Part shown: positions 61,201-64,000 of the stretch, piece after piece
Position numbering within the stretch: the first letter of the stretch is position 1
How the letters are laid out: every line of letters starts with the position of its first letter
NCBI RefSeq assembly: GCF_022581195.2
Contig: NC_061474.1
Span: 8,122,001-8,186,000 of the forward strand
DNA length: 64,000 nucleotides
Direction: 5' to 3'
Origin: Helicoverpa zea
Lineage: Eukaryota; Arthropoda; Insecta; Lepidoptera; Noctuidae
Program-made: the position numbers and the translations under genes
The notes under the pieces: generated by a model
What the model was told of the DNA's origin: nothing
What the model saw: only the letters and a program-made list of their open reading frames with translations
The model's database searches: none

Positions 61201-64000
61201 GGTGAAAAAACATTTTGGCGCTGCTGGCAGAGTCGTTAGGCAATATAATTCAGATTAGGAACATAGTAAACAAGCGGTTTATTAGAGTAGGTATTAACCT
61301 TCCTCAATATTACCAGGGGCCCGAATTATGTCAAAATCGATTCATTATTGAATGACAGAAAAGGATAAAAATGTTTATTTAGAAAACTATATACAAGGTT
61401 TATTAAATCTTGAGGATGTAACGTCGTAAGTATAATAAAACCAATTATACATTTTACACTTTATTCAACATTGTCATATAACTTACAGTAATTAACAATA
61501 AATTTTCACATAATTGTTATTAGCCGTCACTGGCTATGTACAGAACACCTATTCTAAGTCGTAACATTCGAGAAAAACACCGATTTAAACAGCATAACGA
61601 GGATAGGTACGTAGGTATCTAATACTGATAGTAACACTAAAAAAGATTCATTTGCATCATAGAAAACATACACGATTATAGGTAAATGCAACTTAATTAT
61701 TAAAATAGCCACGTTATGAGCTATTGTTAAAATGAAAAATTACCTAAAGTGGTTACACTAGATTACTTGGTCACACCGAGCGTCAAAAAAATCTTGCAGA
61801 TGCAAACTACTTCTAGATTATCTTAAAATGACAAAGGAATATAGACACCAAAAGTTACATTTTATGTGGACCTTGTGAATTGTAATAAATAGGTTCACAC
61901 CCATTAAAATATACTATGTAGGTACGTGAAGAGATCGTGCCTTATCTATTCAAATAAGGGTACTTTTGAGGAGCACACATGTAATTAAGTATTAGAAACG
62001 TCCAAGTTACAATCTGAACCACACGTAGCTTAGACTACAGAGCACGCATGGACCTTTCAAGTTGTTCAAGTTTTTTGAAATTTCAAAATAATAAAATCTC
62101 TTTCGAATACATTAACAGGTGAAAAGGCTATGATAGACTATGAGTATAAACTTCCTAGCAAGGTGATCTACATACACTATGGGTAGTTATCGAACGATGA
62201 CGTTACTGGTAAAATTACGCGTTGTGTGAAAATTACATTGATATAAAACCTTAAAATTTTATGAAATAGTTCACTCTAGCATAAAGTTCGTAGCGCGCGA
62301 GATACGTTTTCTCCAACGTTTTCTGCAACTCACTTTCAAAACCTGGTAACTAATTTAAAATATAAAATAGTCACTTATAGAAAGAATTGTGAAATGACTT
62401 GTGATTTAGTATTTTACTGTGATTTACATGTAGAGTGAACTATTTTGCGTGAGTAGCTTAATATTGAACTTTAATTGCTAATCAATTGCTGTGTTACGTT
62501 TCTTCCATTCTTGAGAGTGAGAACAAACTCAATATTAATGCTTCTTTTAGTGGTTTGTTTCACAAATTGTTTTTTTTTTTTAATAAAAGCGTGCAAGACT
62601 CTCAATACATTAGAAAAAAATATTACAAATGCGTTGATTGTCGCCTTGTGATCTTAATTTTAACGCTAGCTAGAGCCTAGGACCCATGTAAGTCTTGCTG
62701 TGTCGATCTAGCATTGTTACGTTGCTATGCTACGGTTTTACTTTATCATTATCAGTGCTATTTTAATTACTTTTTATGTTATCATTCTAACGTTTAGCAA
62801 AATGTATTGGGCTCTAATTTCTATTGACTGGTTACGTTAACGGAAAAAAATCATCAATTTAGCTGCAATGTGCGTCGATATTATGCTTCACCATTACAGA
62901 TTTTACTTGGTACAGAATGTATTTCAAATCCTCGCTATTTTTCTACGCTTCGGTGGTGATGCGATTCACGATTTACTAATTGTCTCGCAATATCTTTGCA
63001 GCTCTTCTCACTTTTATTATTACATGCTATATACAGGATTTTCTGCTATCACAACAATCTTGTAGTTGACGCCCAAAACTCAACCGATTTTTTAAAATGC
63101 ATGCTGTACTTTCATCATGTCTTGTGTAAACAACAGTGTACCTATATTGCAAAATTATCATTTCAAGACTAAAGTGTACAAGCTTACCTTGCTCAAACTA
63201 CGTACCTAAATTACTGATATGAATAAAGCTTCTGCAACTACATAAACATGATATAATTAGCTATAAAACAGAAAGAAATTATACGGCAGCATTATATTAT
63301 TATAAATAGTTTAAAAATACATGTTCTATGATGGTCCACTACTATTTACATTTTAGGTCTTTTAAATATAATGTTTATTTTTACGTTTAAACGATTACTT
63401 TCTAGGCGTTGCCTTTTTTATCATAAATAGGTCTTTAATGAGAATAGGTTTAGGTAATCTAAGTATACAAACTTAGATAAGCTTTTAAATATTAGCACGT
63501 AGCATTACATTCGTTTATCTATCAATTCTCCAAAATGTAAAACAGATGGAAATTGGAAATAGTTATACAATTACTTATACTTAATAGCTATTTAATTGAA
63601 TTCAACATCAAATTGACATTTATAATTGATGCGTTTTTTTTATAAATTTAGAACTGTTTTTGTTTAATTTATTTATTAATTTGATTTGCAAACATTCATT
63701 CAATGCAAACTAGTAAATACTGCTTACAAGGAGAGACCTACTTGTAGCGCAAAGAATAGAAGGTTCAACGTCCGTAATCGGCAAATGCATTCTTTTAAAT
63801 GTTTGCATGCTATTCCTTCAATTTAGGAACTCCACCAATGATTTAACGACATCACCTTCAGAAGCGATGCATAATACAGCCTTCTTACTTTAACAATAGC
63901 AACACACCGAATATTAAGTGAAGCCAATACCGATTATTGTCGAAAGAATATTTGCCAATACATGTTAGACAACGATGTTTTTAATTGACGATGACTAGGT
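61201..64000. other. AT-rich non-coding DNA to window end
   Basis: No conserved coding sequence, RNA gene or well-bounded repeat was found. TTTATT at 61450-61465 would read as a polyadenylation signal for a minus-strand gene lying further right, but no exon is visible, so this is only a possibility. Confidence 0.4.

Noticed and set aside
1..64000. CRISPR arrays, operons, prophage or bacterial features
   Set aside because: None were seen. Split genes with GT-AG introns, SINEs and LINE tails show this is animal nuclear DNA.

Overview
This window is insect nuclear DNA. It is AT-rich, its genes are split by large introns, and it is full of tRNA-derived SINEs, foldback MITEs and LINE tails of the kind typical of moths and butterflies. 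Lepidoptera is an inference from repeat style and the protein sequences; no species can be named. Two host protein-coding genes, both on the + strand, account for nearly all of the conserved coding sequence. The rest is introns, UTRs and transposable elements.

Layout. (1) 8-3976 is one uninterrupted Ty1/copia Gag-Pol reading frame, with a possible 3' LTR at 4071-4212; the 5' LTR lies outside the window. (2) 4802-26967 is a complete ten-exon gene for a mitochondrial CoA-transferase / acetyl-CoA hydrolase family enzyme. All splice phases close to give 477 residues. Its introns hold SINEs, a Penelope-like element that folds back on itself (18951-20158), a GC-rich foldback MITE (21213-21613) and a triplicated exon 5 block (23.1-24.3 kb). 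(3) 29373-56359 is a casein kinase I alpha-type gene. It has three alternative coding first exons (29373, 31228, 34587), each supplying its own version of the ATP-binding P-loop, joined in phase 0 to eight shared exons. The spliced proteins are 376, 373 and 376 residues. (4) 56360-64000 holds the CK1 3' UTR, a possible extra terminal exon near 58670, an 8-bp-TSD foldback element (60646-61192) and AT-rich DNA in which no gene can be supported.

Main points for a second look. The three tandem P-loop first exons of CK1 form an N-lobe isoform switch. A short retroposon sits exactly on the exon 8 donor of the same gene; its target-site duplication has copied the 5' splice site and the element supplies an in-frame stop. 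Exon 5 of the CoA-transferase is tandemly triplicated within a SINE-rich intron. A 934-bp foldback element (53260-54193) has arms built of degenerate word-like repeats around a GC-rich core. Several foldback MITEs have TTA/TAA target duplications, including a near-perfect 381-bp palindrome.

No operon, CRISPR array, rRNA gene or intact tRNA gene was found. All alignments and counts were made by eye. Family assignments rest on recognised motifs, not on database searches.
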